A stretch of DNA of 64,000 nt from a bacterium (GTDB lineage: Bacteria; Zhuqueibacterota; Zhuqueibacteria; Zhuqueibacterales; Zhuqueibacteraceae): NCBI GenBank assembly GCA_023150945.1, contig JAKLJX010000004.1, forward strand, positions 186,001-250,000, given 5' to 3'. Of the stretch, positions 43,824-52,181 are shown piece by piece. Each line of letters starts with the position of its first letter. Within the stretch, counting starts at the first letter, position 1. The translations under genes were made by a program, and so were the position numbers. The notes under the pieces are model-generated. The model searched no databases. It saw nothing but the letters and a program-made list of their open reading frames with translations, and was not told where the DNA came from.

Positions 43824-44240
43824 ATGCTCAGGCAGGAAATCAAGAATCTTTCCGTTACGCCCGCCAAGCTGAGGTCTTTTGGCTTGACCATGGGCCTGCT
43901 GCTGTTGGCGCTTGCCGGTTATTTGTTCTGGCAGGAAAAATCCAGCGCAGGATATTGGCTCGCGGCGGCCGTGATTTTTGCGGGAGTGGGAGGGCTGGTC
44001 CCCAAGCTGCTCGCACCGGTTTATCGCGCCTGGATGACATTGGCGTTGGTGATGGGATTCGTCATGACACGGGTGATTTTGACCGTGTTGTACCTGGGAT
44101 TGTTCACGCCGATCGGGTTGATCGCCCGGCTGTTGGGCAAGGACTTGCTCGAACAACGATGGAATCCCCAAGCGCAAACGTATTGGGTCAAGCGGACGGC
44201 CGGCGAGTTCAAACCCGAGGCAGCGGAAAAGATGTTCTAA
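43824..44240 (+). CDS. SxtJ-like membrane protein
   Basis: A 138-residue protein with three or four hydrophobic segments (SFGLTMGLLLLALAGYLFWQ, YWLAAAVIFAGVGGLVP, LVMGFVMTRVILTVLYLGLFTPIGLIARLLG) and the tail LEQRWNPQAQTYWVKR, matching the SxtJ family, which accompanies carbamoyltransferases. Its role is unknown; it may anchor the enzyme. CAGGGAG precedes ATG 43824. The third small gene (DUF5989 type) that usually follows is absent; a convergent gene begins six bases after the stop. Confidence 0.85.
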   Translation: MLRQEIKNLSVTPAKLRSFGLTMGLLLLALAGYLFWQEKSSAGYWLAAAVIFAGVGGLVPKLLAPVYRAWMTLALVMGFVMTRVILTVLYLGLFTPIGLIARLLGKDLLEQRWNPQAQTYWVKRTAGEFKPEAAEKMF

Positions 44241-44245
44241 CGCGG

Positions 44246-44647
44246 TCAAATCAGCCAGGGGATCAACACGCCCAAACCGAGCAAGATGACAAACGTGAGA
44301 ATCATCTTGTCGACGGCATAGGTGGCCCGGCTTTTCCAAATCCAGATGCTGATCACCAGTGCCAGCACGGCCGAGAGGATGAAGAAGTACAAATCGTTTC
44401 TGATGAGATGATAAATGCCCGCGCCGATGAAACCCCACAGCAGTGAGCCGCTGGCAATAATCGCCATAAACATGAAGCCCGAGCTGGTCGGTTCATCGGA
44501 ATAGTTCGGGTCTTGCGACACGTACCGGCGCGGTTTCCGCGCGGCCAGGTTGGCGGCCACCACGCTGCGCGTGCGGATGAAAACATAGAAGACGCAGATG
44601 ATTCCCACCACCAAGCCCGCCACCAATCCCACGATAATCGTTTGCAT
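44246..44647 (-). CDS. small membrane protein of unknown function
   Basis: A 133-residue protein with one N-terminal helix (TIIVGLVAGLVVGIICVFYVFI), a polar segment (ARKPRRYVSQDPNYSDEPTSS) and three more helices (FMFMAIIASGSLLWGFIGAGIYHLI, LYFFILSAVLALVISIWIW, MILTFVILLGLGVLIPWLI). No family recognised. AGGAAAACATC precedes ATG 44647. It is 65 bp downstream of the GWxTD gene on the same strand. Confidence 0.75.
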   Translation of the reverse strand: MQTIIVGLVAGLVVGIICVFYVFIRTRSVVAANLAARKPRRYVSQDPNYSDEPTSSGFMFMAIIASGSLLWGFIGAGIYHLIRNDLYFFILSAVLALVISIWIWKSRATYAVDKMILTFVILLGLGVLIPWLI

Positions 44648-44712
44648 GATGTTTTCCTTCACAACCCGCTGCGGAGCTGTGTCAGGTCTCCTCGTTTTGT
44701 AAGAGTGCGCGG

Positions 44713-46074
44713 TCAACGGTTGACCAGCTTGAAATCTCCCGAGCCCTGTTTGTCCCGAAACACAAAGTAGCGGTCGCGATGCGGATAGAGCCAGACTTCG
44801 TAGGGCGAAGATCCGGCCTCTTCCAAGCGATGATGCACTTCCTGCGGCGGGCCATAGACGATATAGATTCGGCCGCGATCGGTTTCCCAGCCGGCTTTGC
44901 TCATGCCCGTGATCGCGAAGCGCGCCTCGGCAAATTTCACCCGGCGGTAGAACTCATCACGCAACTCGTTTTGATCGGTGCCGGGCGTCGGGTCGCGGCG
45001 GCGCCAGAAAGCGGCAATCAGGCTGTCACGCTCGGCCTCGCCGGCCGCGGCCAGACGCTGATACTCGTCCGCAGCGCTGATGTAGCGCAGCACGGCAAGC
45101 GGCATGCGCAGAAAATCGGAAGCCACCAGCCCGGCGGGGGCCTCATCAAAAGAGGGGAGATTCACCCGAAAATCGACTTCTGCCTGGGCGGTGTCGCCGC
45201 CGCAATGCGCCTTTACCCGCAAACGCTGCGGGCCTTGGTGCTTGAGCCGCCGGCCAAACGGTTCAAAGATCGCCATGCGATCCGCGGTCACGGCTTGCCG
45301 TTGCTCCCAGCGCTCGAGTACGGCTTTGCGCCAGTCCACGATCTCATAGGTCAGCGCTAGTGTATCTCCGGGCGTGGCGCCCGCGATTTCGAAATGGACG
45401 CCCTGCCGGTCATCCTGGCTGGTGAGCAGCGCGGCAAAATTGTATTGCAGAGTATCGCTATCCGGCAAACGATACCCGAGAACCAGCGAGCTTAATTGCA
45501 GCCGTTGCGGTTCACCTCCGAGCAACTGCAGCGGATAGCGGCGCTGCAAGCGTTTGCGCGTCTCGATATCGGTGATTTCCAAGCGCAGCTCATATTTGCC
45601 GTTCGCCACCGTGAATGAGGCTTTTTCTTCATTCAGATGTTGGCGATTATTGGTCTCGGCAAAAGACTCTGCACGCAACTGCCGTTTCCAGGTGCGGCCG
45701 GCGATGAAGTTCCCCGCCTCATTGAGGAGCGCCAGCGTGACCTCGTAGGCGGCGTGATAGCGATCGGGCTGGAGGCGGACGAATTGCAGCAGATCATTCA
45801 CCAGTCCGAAGCGAATTTCGAGGCGCACGCGGCCGTCCGGCTCGAGAAATTGATAGGAGCGCAGAACAAACGCCGGCAATCCGGTGATGCCGCCGGTCTG
45901 AACTCGCCCGTTACCGTTCGGCGGTTGCACTTGTGCTGCTTCAGCCGTGGGTTGCGCCGGCACTCGCAACGGCATGATGGCCAGCAGCATCAGGCAGAGG
46001 CTGGCCGCGGGAAAATGCCCGCGGCGTGCCCAAAACCGCAGCGCTGGTGTTCTCCGGAAAATCACACTGCACAT
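44713..46074 (-). CDS. GWxTD-domain exported protein
   Basis: A 453-residue exported protein. The signal segment (LCLMLLAIMPLRVPAQ) precedes beta-rich domains with a Pro/Asn linker, then a C-terminal GWxTD domain: EYQRLAAAGEAERDSLIAAFWRRRDPTPGTDQNELRDEFYRRVKFAEARF followed by GWETDRGRIYIVYGPPQEV and YEVWLYPH. This domain is largely confined to the Fibrobacteres-Chlorobi-Bacteroidetes superphylum and Acidobacteria; its function is undefined. ATG 46074 is preferred to an in-frame TTG at 46080. Confidence 0.9.
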   Translation of the reverse strand: MCSVIFRRTPALRFWARRGHFPAASLCLMLLAIMPLRVPAQPTAEAAQVQPPNGNGRVQTGGITGLPAFVLRSYQFLEPDGRVRLEIRFGLVNDLLQFVRLQPDRYHAAYEVTLALLNEAGNFIAGRTWKRQLRAESFAETNNRQHLNEEKASFTVANGKYELRLEITDIETRKRLQRRYPLQLLGGEPQRLQLSSLVLGYRLPDSDTLQYNFAALLTSQDDRQGVHFEIAGATPGDTLALTYEIVDWRKAVLERWEQRQAVTADRMAIFEPFGRRLKHQGPQRLRVKAHCGGDTAQAEVDFRVNLPSFDEAPAGLVASDFLRMPLAVLRYISAADEYQRLAAAGEAERDSLIAAFWRRRDPTPGTDQNELRDEFYRRVKFAEARFAITGMSKAGWETDRGRIYIVYGPPQEVHHRLEEAGSSPYEVWLYPHRDRYFVFRDKQGSGDFKLVNR

Positions 46075-46269
46075 GTTCAACCAAGCAAACCTTGCCTTTT
46101 AGGACTGCGGCCATTCCGTTGACGGCATAATCTTACATTCAACACCGGTAAACTGCAGAGCTGCGCCGGCATCGGGCTCGCCGTGGAATCTGCCATCTTC
46201 CCGGCACAACCGAACAGGACGGTGCGGCATTTCTGCGGCGCAGGCCTGGCAGCCGCTGATCGTATTCTC

Positions 46270-49200
46270 TTACAACTCCGCGCCGAGTGAGAAATAGTAT
46301 CGTGGCTTCGAGCTGGCCTGCCTCAGGTTTGTCTTCCAGGCAAGATCGAGACGGAAAAGCAGGATTCCCAAATTGGCACGCGCGCCAAGGCCATATCCCA
46401 TCTGCACATCATGCAACCTGGGCACAGCAGAACCTGATCTGCGAAAAGGCTGAAAGTCCTCACGGCGGCCAAGCTCGCCGCGCCAGGCCGCGCCCAGATC
46501 GGTGAACAGCGTGCCGCGCACATTCTCCAAAGCCAGCGGCAGCGGCCAGCCCAGCAGCAATTGCCGAATCATCGGGTAGCGGAATTCGAGATTCAAGAGC
46601 ATAAAACGATTGCCGGTTTTCTCATAGTAGTCGGTGCCACGCAGGGGCGTCTCGAAGCTGGCGAAATAGATGTCTTCCGGCCGGTCAATGCGGAGGCCGC
46701 CTTTGAAGCGTTGATTGAGCCAGTTGTCGAGGCCGCCGAGATAGAATTGCTGTGGCTCGCTGCCCTCGGAGAAGCCGCCGGCGAAACGCAGAACGAAGTT
46801 ATACTCTTGGAAGAATTTGTAGTATCGCCGCACGTCGCCGCGCACGGTGAAAAACCCGAGTCCGTTGTGCGCCGCGATTTTGGGAGAGAAGCTCACCGCC
46901 AGCTCGGAACGGCTGCCGTTGTTGGGGCCGGTCCATCCCCACAGTGCCGTGTCCGTGACGTAGGCGAGATTGCCGAGCACCAGCCGCAGCCGCCGCACCG
47001 GCGTGCCGTTCTGGTGGAGAAATTCGCGATTGATGGCGAGCCAGGTGGCACCGGCCTCCAGGCGGCGAAAGGTGCTGAATGGCCGGGAGGCAAAGAGCGA
47101 GAGGCCGTAGTAGCGATCGCGCATCAGTCCGGATGGACTGCTGTAGAAGTACCAGGCGTTGTGGAATGCGCCGATGCCATAGTCCGTGCGCCGCGGCAGA
47201 TGAAAGTAGCGCACGAGGTAGTTAGAATTGCGGATGTCGTAGAACAGATCCGTGATGAAATCGATGCGATGATCGCCGAGTACGTCGGAGAGCGAGATCT
47301 GCGTTTGCCCCTGCACACCGAAGAACTGGCTGTAACCGGCATTGCCGTAGACAATATCGGGCGTGAATTTGGTTTTGTAATCCCGCACCAGGTATTCGCC
47401 GTTGGCTGATTTGTACTGCGTGCTGTCGCCGAGGGCAACGCGTTCGGGCCGCGGCTGGACGATGCCGTTAGCGAAATCCTTGCCGAAGACGTATTGGCGA
47501 TACTTTTCCGGTCCGTCCTCGGCGCGCCTGCCGGTGGCAGTGACTGCCACGCTGTCGGGCTGGGCTGCGCGTCTGGCCTCGAGCGCCTCCAGAAACGCCG
47601 TCTTTTCGAGCTGTATCATGCCCGGCTGCAGGTCGAGCGGATTCTTGAGCAAATAGACATCGTAGCCGCCGTTGAAAAAGGAAACGAACGTCAGGCGCGA
47701 GCCCTCGCCGGCCCAGGAAAGATGAAAGATTCCGGAGATGACATTTGTGATCGGATACTCCGTCTGCGTGGCGAGATCATGCAGATAGAGATTGGCAATG
47801 CCGGAACGATCGCTGGTGAAAACGAGCTTGTCGCCTTGCGGCGAGAAGACCGGCGACTTTTCCTGCGAGGGCGTATTGGTGAGGCGTGTGATTTTTCCGC
47901 CACTGGCCGCGCCTTTCGCCTCCACGAGGTACACGTCGAGATTGCGGTAATCGCTGCGCCAAATCTTGAAATCCGGGCTCAGACTGTCGGCCACGAGGTG
48001 GCTGCCGCGATCGCTGACGAATGCCAAGCGCGCGCCGTCGGGCGAATAGGAGGGATCGAGATCGCTGAAGACATCCTGCGTGAGCGGGCGAAGCTGTTCG
48101 GTTGACAAGTCAACCGCGTAAAGATCGCTTTGACCGTTGTGCATGCCCACAAACGCGATTTCATCTCCCCGGGGCGACCACGCCGGGGAAAAGACACCGT
48201 CCAGTCTGAATTTCAGGCTGCGCACAATTTTCTCTTGCCGGACGTCGACTAAATGCAGCGCATCCTGCGCGCCGGCCTTGGCGGCGAAAACAATGTGCGT
48301 GCCGTCCGGCGACCAACTGATGCCGGGCCGCAGCCAGTGCAATTCCTCGAGGTTGTCGGTTTTCTGGCCGCTGACCAACTTGCTGATGATCTTGCCGTCA
48401 AGGGTGCTCATCAGGTAGATGTCAAAATAGTCGGATTTGTCCGACAGGAAGGCGACCTGATCGCCATTGGGCGAGAGCGCCGCGCTGTTGTTGATGAAAT
48501 TCCGGTAGGCCACGTGATCGGTGAGCGGGGTGCCGATTTCCTGCGGTTCCTGGCGGTTGGCGATGTCAGGCCAGTATTGCTTGCGCAAATGCTGGTGCCA
48601 GCGTTTGCTGAGATCTTCGATCTCGATGCCCAGAGATTGCCGCACGGCCCGCTCGAGGCTCTTGGTGATTTTGACCCGGCTCAAAAGCTCGCTGATTTTT
48701 TCCGGGCCGTATCTTTGGGCGAGATAGTAGAGTACCGCTTGCCCGCCCTTGTAGGCCAGAAAGCCATAACGGCTCAAGTCATTGATCGCGGGAACGTAGC
48801 CGTTGAGCGCGGCATCGCGCATGAACATGTCACTCTCCGTGTCCCAGCCGCGGCTCTCATACTCTGCCAAACCTTCGATGAACCACAACGGCATTTGCAC
48901 GCGGCTCAGGCCGGTGAGAATCGCCTGCACACCTGAGCCATACACCATTTGCAGCATCACGGCATGAGTCAATTCGTGATGGATGACGTGTCGGAACTTC
49001 TCCCAGTCGCTATCATAAGGCACGACCACGCGGTTCTTGAAAAACTCGGTGAAGCCGCCGACCGCTTCCTCGGGCGGACCGAGACTGAGATTGGTCTGCT
49101 GAAAATCGTTGTGGCTGTTGTAAACCACGATCGTGATGCGATCATGCAACTCATAGTGAAAGTCCGACCGCAGCATCTCGTAGCTTTGCTCCGCCACTTC

Positions 49201-49392
49201 CGCGGTGAATTCCGCCAGCGACTCGCCGCCGGTGTGAAAGTAAATGTCGAAGTGCCGCGACTGAAGGTAGCGGGCCTTGAAGCTCTTGTATTGCACGTGA
49301 TTTTTGCCAAAACTTTGGCTGTAGAGCGGCGAGAAAAGGGTGAGAATAACAAAAGCGGAAATGCCGCCAAAGGCGGGGAATCTAGGCGTCAT
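46270..49392 (-). CDS. exported protease-like/TolB-propeller/outer-membrane barrel fusion
   Basis: A 1040-residue protein of three parts. After a signal peptide (ISAFVILTLFSPLYSQS), residues about 30-300 form an MA-clan peptidase-like domain with HEXXH at 139-143 (HHELTHAV) and a likely third zinc ligand Glu in WFIEGLAEYESRG (about 173-177). Residues about 320-640 carry PD40/TolB propeller blades (SPNGDQVAFLSDKSDYFDIYLM, SPDGTHIVFAAKAG). The last 350 residues form a BamA/TamA-like barrel (NLEFRYPMIRQLLLGWPLP, GYGLGARANLGIL, YYFSLGAEL). GGAGAAC precedes ATG 49392. The zinc site appears intact, so it may be an active protease tethered by its own barrel; passenger display is the other possibility. 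Confidence 0.9.
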   Translation of the reverse strand: MTPRFPAFGGISAFVILTLFSPLYSQSFGKNHVQYKSFKARYLQSRHFDIYFHTGGESLAEFTAEVAEQSYEMLRSDFHYELHDRITIVVYNSHNDFQQTNLSLGPPEEAVGGFTEFFKNRVVVPYDSDWEKFRHVIHHELTHAVMLQMVYGSGVQAILTGLSRVQMPLWFIEGLAEYESRGWDTESDMFMRDAALNGYVPAINDLSRYGFLAYKGGQAVLYYLAQRYGPEKISELLSRVKITKSLERAVRQSLGIEIEDLSKRWHQHLRKQYWPDIANRQEPQEIGTPLTDHVAYRNFINNSAALSPNGDQVAFLSDKSDYFDIYLMSTLDGKIISKLVSGQKTDNLEELHWLRPGISWSPDGTHIVFAAKAGAQDALHLVDVRQEKIVRSLKFRLDGVFSPAWSPRGDEIAFVGMHNGQSDLYAVDLSTEQLRPLTQDVFSDLDPSYSPDGARLAFVSDRGSHLVADSLSPDFKIWRSDYRNLDVYLVEAKGAASGGKITRLTNTPSQEKSPVFSPQGDKLVFTSDRSGIANLYLHDLATQTEYPITNVISGIFHLSWAGEGSRLTFVSFFNGGYDVYLLKNPLDLQPGMIQLEKTAFLEALEARRAAQPDSVAVTATGRRAEDGPEKYRQYVFGKDFANGIVQPRPERVALGDSTQYKSANGEYLVRDYKTKFTPDIVYGNAGYSQFFGVQGQTQISLSDVLGDHRIDFITDLFYDIRNSNYLVRYFHLPRRTDYGIGAFHNAWYFYSSPSGLMRDRYYGLSLFASRPFSTFRRLEAGATWLAINREFLHQNGTPVRRLRLVLGNLAYVTDTALWGWTGPNNGSRSELAVSFSPKIAAHNGLGFFTVRGDVRRYYKFFQEYNFVLRFAGGFSEGSEPQQFYLGGLDNWLNQRFKGGLRIDRPEDIYFASFETPLRGTDYYEKTGNRFMLLNLEFRYPMIRQLLLGWPLPLALENVRGTLFTDLGAAWRGELGRREDFQPFRRSGSAVPRLHDVQMGYGLGARANLGILLFRLDLAWKTNLRQASSKPRYYFSLGAEL

Positions 49393-49611
49393 GCGTTCTC
49401 CGTTGGCTGCGCTGCCGGCCCTGGCATCCTGCCTGCGGAAGATCAACGAGACCAAACGCGCTCAAAGTGCTTTTGCTGTGAAACACACCGAGGGCAGCAG
49501 GCGGCCGTCGCAGGTTTCACCTCCTGTGGCTGCGAAAGGACCGTGAGGCCGTCCGTCACTGCCAGGCTGGCGTTTCAGGAGCGAGCCGCCGAGCGGCATG
49601 CGCCAAAGCCC
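49393..49611. other. intergenic stretch, left part of a 728-bp gap
   Basis: No protein-like frame. It should hold the promoter of the minus-strand protease-barrel gene, but none is clear. Confidence 0.4.
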
Positions 49612-49640
49612 TTGACATTCAAGCGGGCGTTGCTTATTGT
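49612..49640 (+). promoter_or_regulatory. strong-looking sigma70-type promoter without an adjacent gene
   Basis: TTGACA (49612-49617), exactly 17 bases, TATTGT (49635-49640). Transcription would start near 49647 and run through a region with no convincing gene, past a 12-bp palindrome TGTACATGTACA (49712-49723). The next gene on this strand starts at 50121. Confidence 0.45.
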
Positions 49641-49913
49641 GGGCGCGTTGCTTTTCGACAGAAAGGACAATCCCTCGAGCGCAAAATGCAAGCAGGGCTT
49701 TGCGAACATTGTGTACATGTACAGGTCATTCACAGCCGTCGCGGAAGCCGCTTTTTGCTGTGTCGCAAGTCGGAGAGCGATCCGGCTTTTCCGAGGTATC
49801 CCCGCCTGCCCGTGACTTCCTGTCGAGGATTTGTTGCGAAATCGGAACGTAATGCCGGTTCACAATCATCGCGTTAGTGTCGGTCCCAAACCCCACCACT
49901 CGGGCGTTTCGTC

Positions 49914-50036
49914 ATGAGCAAGGGTCAGTTCTGTTCGACGTGTGTACGCTGCGGAGCCAAACGCCCAGGCGGTTTCTTCATTTCTGAACAAACACGAATC
50001 AGTAGCCGCTCGAAATCACAGCCCGCTAACAATTGA
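49914..50036 (+). CDS. 40-residue micro-ORF in dispersed repeat copy C
   Basis: ATG 49914 to TGA 50034-50036. The peptide carries CSTCVRCGAKRPGGFFISEQTR, with three Cys that could bind metal. There is no Shine-Dalgarno sequence. What supports it is the comparison with copy B (6291 downward): in the shared stretch KRPGGFxIS..TR almost all base differences are at third codon positions. It may be an expressed small protein, or a mobile-element remnant that was once coding. Confidence 0.4.
   Translation: MSKGQFCSTCVRCGAKRPGGFFISEQTRISSRSKSQPANN
49926..49999 (+). repeat. dispersed 74-bp repeat, copy C
   Basis: Gapless match to 2887-2960 and to the minus strand at 6206-6279. This is the only copy with the micro-ORF open to a full 40 codons. 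Confidence 0.7.
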
Positions 50037-50042
50037 GTTCTT

Positions 50043-50061
50043 GCAACGGCTTGGCCCTTGC
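50043..50061. repeat. degenerate copy of the hairpin at 56978-56996
   Basis: GCAACGGCTTGGCCCTTGC differs at one position from the perfect hairpin GCAACGGC-TTG-GCCGTTGC at 56978-56996. It lies 60 bases upstream of the methyltransferase start. Confidence 0.55.
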
Positions 50062-50120
50062 ATTGAAAACCTGAGAATTCTCAGAAAAGAAACTCAGTCA
50101 ACCAGAATTGGCAGAATTTC

Positions 50121-50909
50121 ATGTCTAACCTCACGATTTTCGGAAGAAACCCGCTGGCCGAGGCGCTGGCGGCACAAATACCGGTGCGCAAGATTGCCGT
50201 GGCACAGGGCACAGCGGGCGCAGAGATCGAAGCCTTGCTGCAACAGGCACGCGGCCGCAAGATTCCGGTGCAGTTTCTTCCCCGCCTGGAGTTGGATCGC
50301 CTCACCAAAACCAACAAGCATCAAGGCGTGGTGGGCTGGTTGCCGGCAGTGGAATACGTGTCGTGCGAGACCATGCTGGCCAAGGTCGAGCGCCGCACGC
50401 CCCGGGAAAAACCGGCGCTGATGCTGTTGGATGGGGTGGAGGATCCGCGCAACCTGGGCGCCATCATTCGCGTGGCGGAGGCGGCAGGCATGCACGGCTT
50501 GGTGATCACCAAGAACCGCTGCGCTGACGTTACAGCGGTGACCATCAAAACTTCGGCAGGGGCTGCTTTTCATTTGCCGCTGGCGCAAGTGGCCAATCTT
50601 GCCGGGCAGATCGAAGCGTTGAAGAAGCGCGGATTATGGATTGTGGGGCTGGATGAACGGGGCAAGCAAGCGGTGTTTGAAATGGATGCCAACATGCCGC
50701 TGGCCGTTGTGCTGGGCGGCGAAGGCAAGGGGTTGCATCGGCTGGTGCGCGAGAAGTGCGATTTTGTCTACAGCATCCCCATGCGCGGCCAAGTGGCCTC
50801 GCTCAATGTCGCCACGGCTGCCGCAGTCGCCTGCTATGAAATCGTGCGCCAACGCCGCGCGCTCAATCATTCGGCGAACCGGCCTCCGGATTCGCCGGCC
50901 GGCTCATGA
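50121..50909 (+). CDS. rlmB: TrmH-family 23S rRNA 2'-O-methyltransferase (RlmB-like)
   Basis: A 262-residue SPOUT methyltransferase. The N-terminal substrate-binding domain (IFGRNPLAEAL) is followed by the trefoil-knot catalytic domain with motif 1 LLDGVEDPRNLGAIIRVAEAAG, motif 2 LAVVLGGEGKGL and motif 3 SIPMRGQVASLNVATAAAV. RlmB methylates G2251 of 23S rRNA using SAM; other TrmH members act on tRNA, so the exact target is inferred from best overall similarity of layout. Its 3' end overlaps the convergent lipoprotein gene by 47 bp. Confidence 0.92.
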   Translation: MSNLTIFGRNPLAEALAAQIPVRKIAVAQGTAGAEIEALLQQARGRKIPVQFLPRLELDRLTKTNKHQGVVGWLPAVEYVSCETMLAKVERRTPREKPALMLLDGVEDPRNLGAIIRVAEAAGMHGLVITKNRCADVTAVTIKTSAGAAFHLPLAQVANLAGQIEALKKRGLWIVGLDERGKQAVFEMDANMPLAVVLGGEGKGLHRLVREKCDFVYSIPMRGQVASLNVATAAAVACYEIVRQRRALNHSANRPPDSPAGS

Positions 50910-52050
50910 AATCCGTATACCGGCTCTCGATCCTTCCGGCACGCAGCCTGCCGCTGGCAAACAGATCCCGGACGAAATCGGCATAGGTGAGACGTTCCAC
51001 TTTCAGCCCGGACTCGAGGTACGAGTAGATCACTGCGGCCAAAATGTGCGCCCCGTTGTCGGTAATTCGCAAGTACTGACGCGCGGCCTCGTCGGTTCCG
51101 GCATTCGCAAGGTTAGTGCCCACCGGCAGCAATTGCCGCCGCCCTGCCAGCCATAGCTCAACCGCAACAACCAGTTCCTTGCGAAAATAATTCGACATGC
51201 CGTGGCCGCCGGCGTGGAGGCGCTGCGCTTTGATCAAGAAGCTGTCGGCTTGCAGCGCTGCGAAATCCGCAGCAAACAGGGAATCCACCAGGCGGTCGCA
51301 ATAGGGATGCGCCATCTGCTCGTAGAAACTTCTGACCATTTCCCTGAGCGGATTTCTGATGTCTGTTGCACGTTGGTAACTGCTGAGCCGAAGCTCATGA
51401 GGATGAGCGAGCGCCAGGAAGAACACCTGCAGAGTGTCACGACCCTCAAAGTCAACGAGAAAACGCTTCAAATCTCCGACCACGTCATACGGCTGCAATT
51501 CCTGCCGGGCCTGCTCGATGCGTGCGCTGATGCCCGGCCAAAGTTGTTCCCGCCAATAGTTTTCAAAACCGCTGGATTGCAGGTGCTGCAGCACGACTTG
51601 CACGTGCGGTTTGAGGTCAACCCACTGCTTCCAATTGTTCTGGCTGGCGTAATCAGACTGCATCAGCCGATCGTAGATTTCTTTGTTGCGATCCAGGGCG
51701 CGCAGGATGGCGCTCAAGCTGCCATCCGCCGGCACAAATGACATCAGCAGGCTCAGGCGCGGGCCGGGCGGCCACTCCGGGCCAAGGATCTTGTCGATTT
51801 GCCCCAGCGCGGCCTTGACGGGCGCCGGCAGTTTGCTGCCCCATTGCTGATAGATTCCCGGGTAGAATTGGAGGTAAAGCGGCCGTCCCGCGAGAATGCC
51901 GATGAGATGGCAGACATCATATTTCAGAGAAGGTTGGACTGACCAAACGGTGGCAGGGGTGGGGATTGTCGCCGAATCCTTGGTGCCGCAGCCGGTTGAA
52001 AGCAGCGCGCACGTGATCCCGGCAAACAATCCTTTCCGGAGTTGTTGCAT
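50863..52050 (-). CDS. lipoprotein of unknown function
   Basis: A 395-residue lipoprotein: ITCALLSTGCGTK contains the lipobox Cys about residue 21. The mature part is mostly alpha-helical and unassigned (SLLMSFVPADGSLSAILRALDRNKEIYDRLMQSD, FENYWREQLWPGISARIEQARQELQPYDVVGDLKRFL). HELRLSSY, HAGGHGMSNYFRKELV and NNGAHILA-type segments carry His residues, but no HEXXH is evident. No family recognised. It is downstream (minus strand) of a structured intergenic region that may be part of its control. Ends inside the rlmB 3' end. Confidence 0.75.
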   Translation of the reverse strand: MQQLRKGLFAGITCALLSTGCGTKDSATIPTPATVWSVQPSLKYDVCHLIGILAGRPLYLQFYPGIYQQWGSKLPAPVKAALGQIDKILGPEWPPGPRLSLLMSFVPADGSLSAILRALDRNKEIYDRLMQSDYASQNNWKQWVDLKPHVQVVLQHLQSSGFENYWREQLWPGISARIEQARQELQPYDVVGDLKRFLVDFEGRDTLQVFFLALAHPHELRLSSYQRATDIRNPLREMVRSFYEQMAHPYCDRLVDSLFAADFAALQADSFLIKAQRLHAGGHGMSNYFRKELVVAVELWLAGRRQLLPVGTNLANAGTDEAARQYLRITDNGAHILAAVIYSYLESGLKVERLTYADFVRDLFASGRLRAGRIESRYTDFMSRPANPEAGSPND

Positions 52051-52145
52051 TCCCAGGTTTTTCCTCTCTCCGCATGGGGTGGAAATTCGCGAGGCCTGTT
52101 GACGAGCGGCAATTTAGAGGTTTTGCGGAAAAATGCAAGCTGACA

Positions 52146-52181
52146 TGAAAAATCCCCAGGTCCCGGAGGACACTGGGGATT
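52146..52181 (-). terminator. intrinsic terminator, minus strand
   Basis: AATCCCCAG (52151-52159) pairs with CTGGGGATT (52173-52181); an inner GTCC/GGAC helix closes a four-base loop with a single unpaired base between. On the minus strand a run of T follows. It ends either the candidate RNA or the giant Ig-like gene upstream. Confidence 0.85.
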
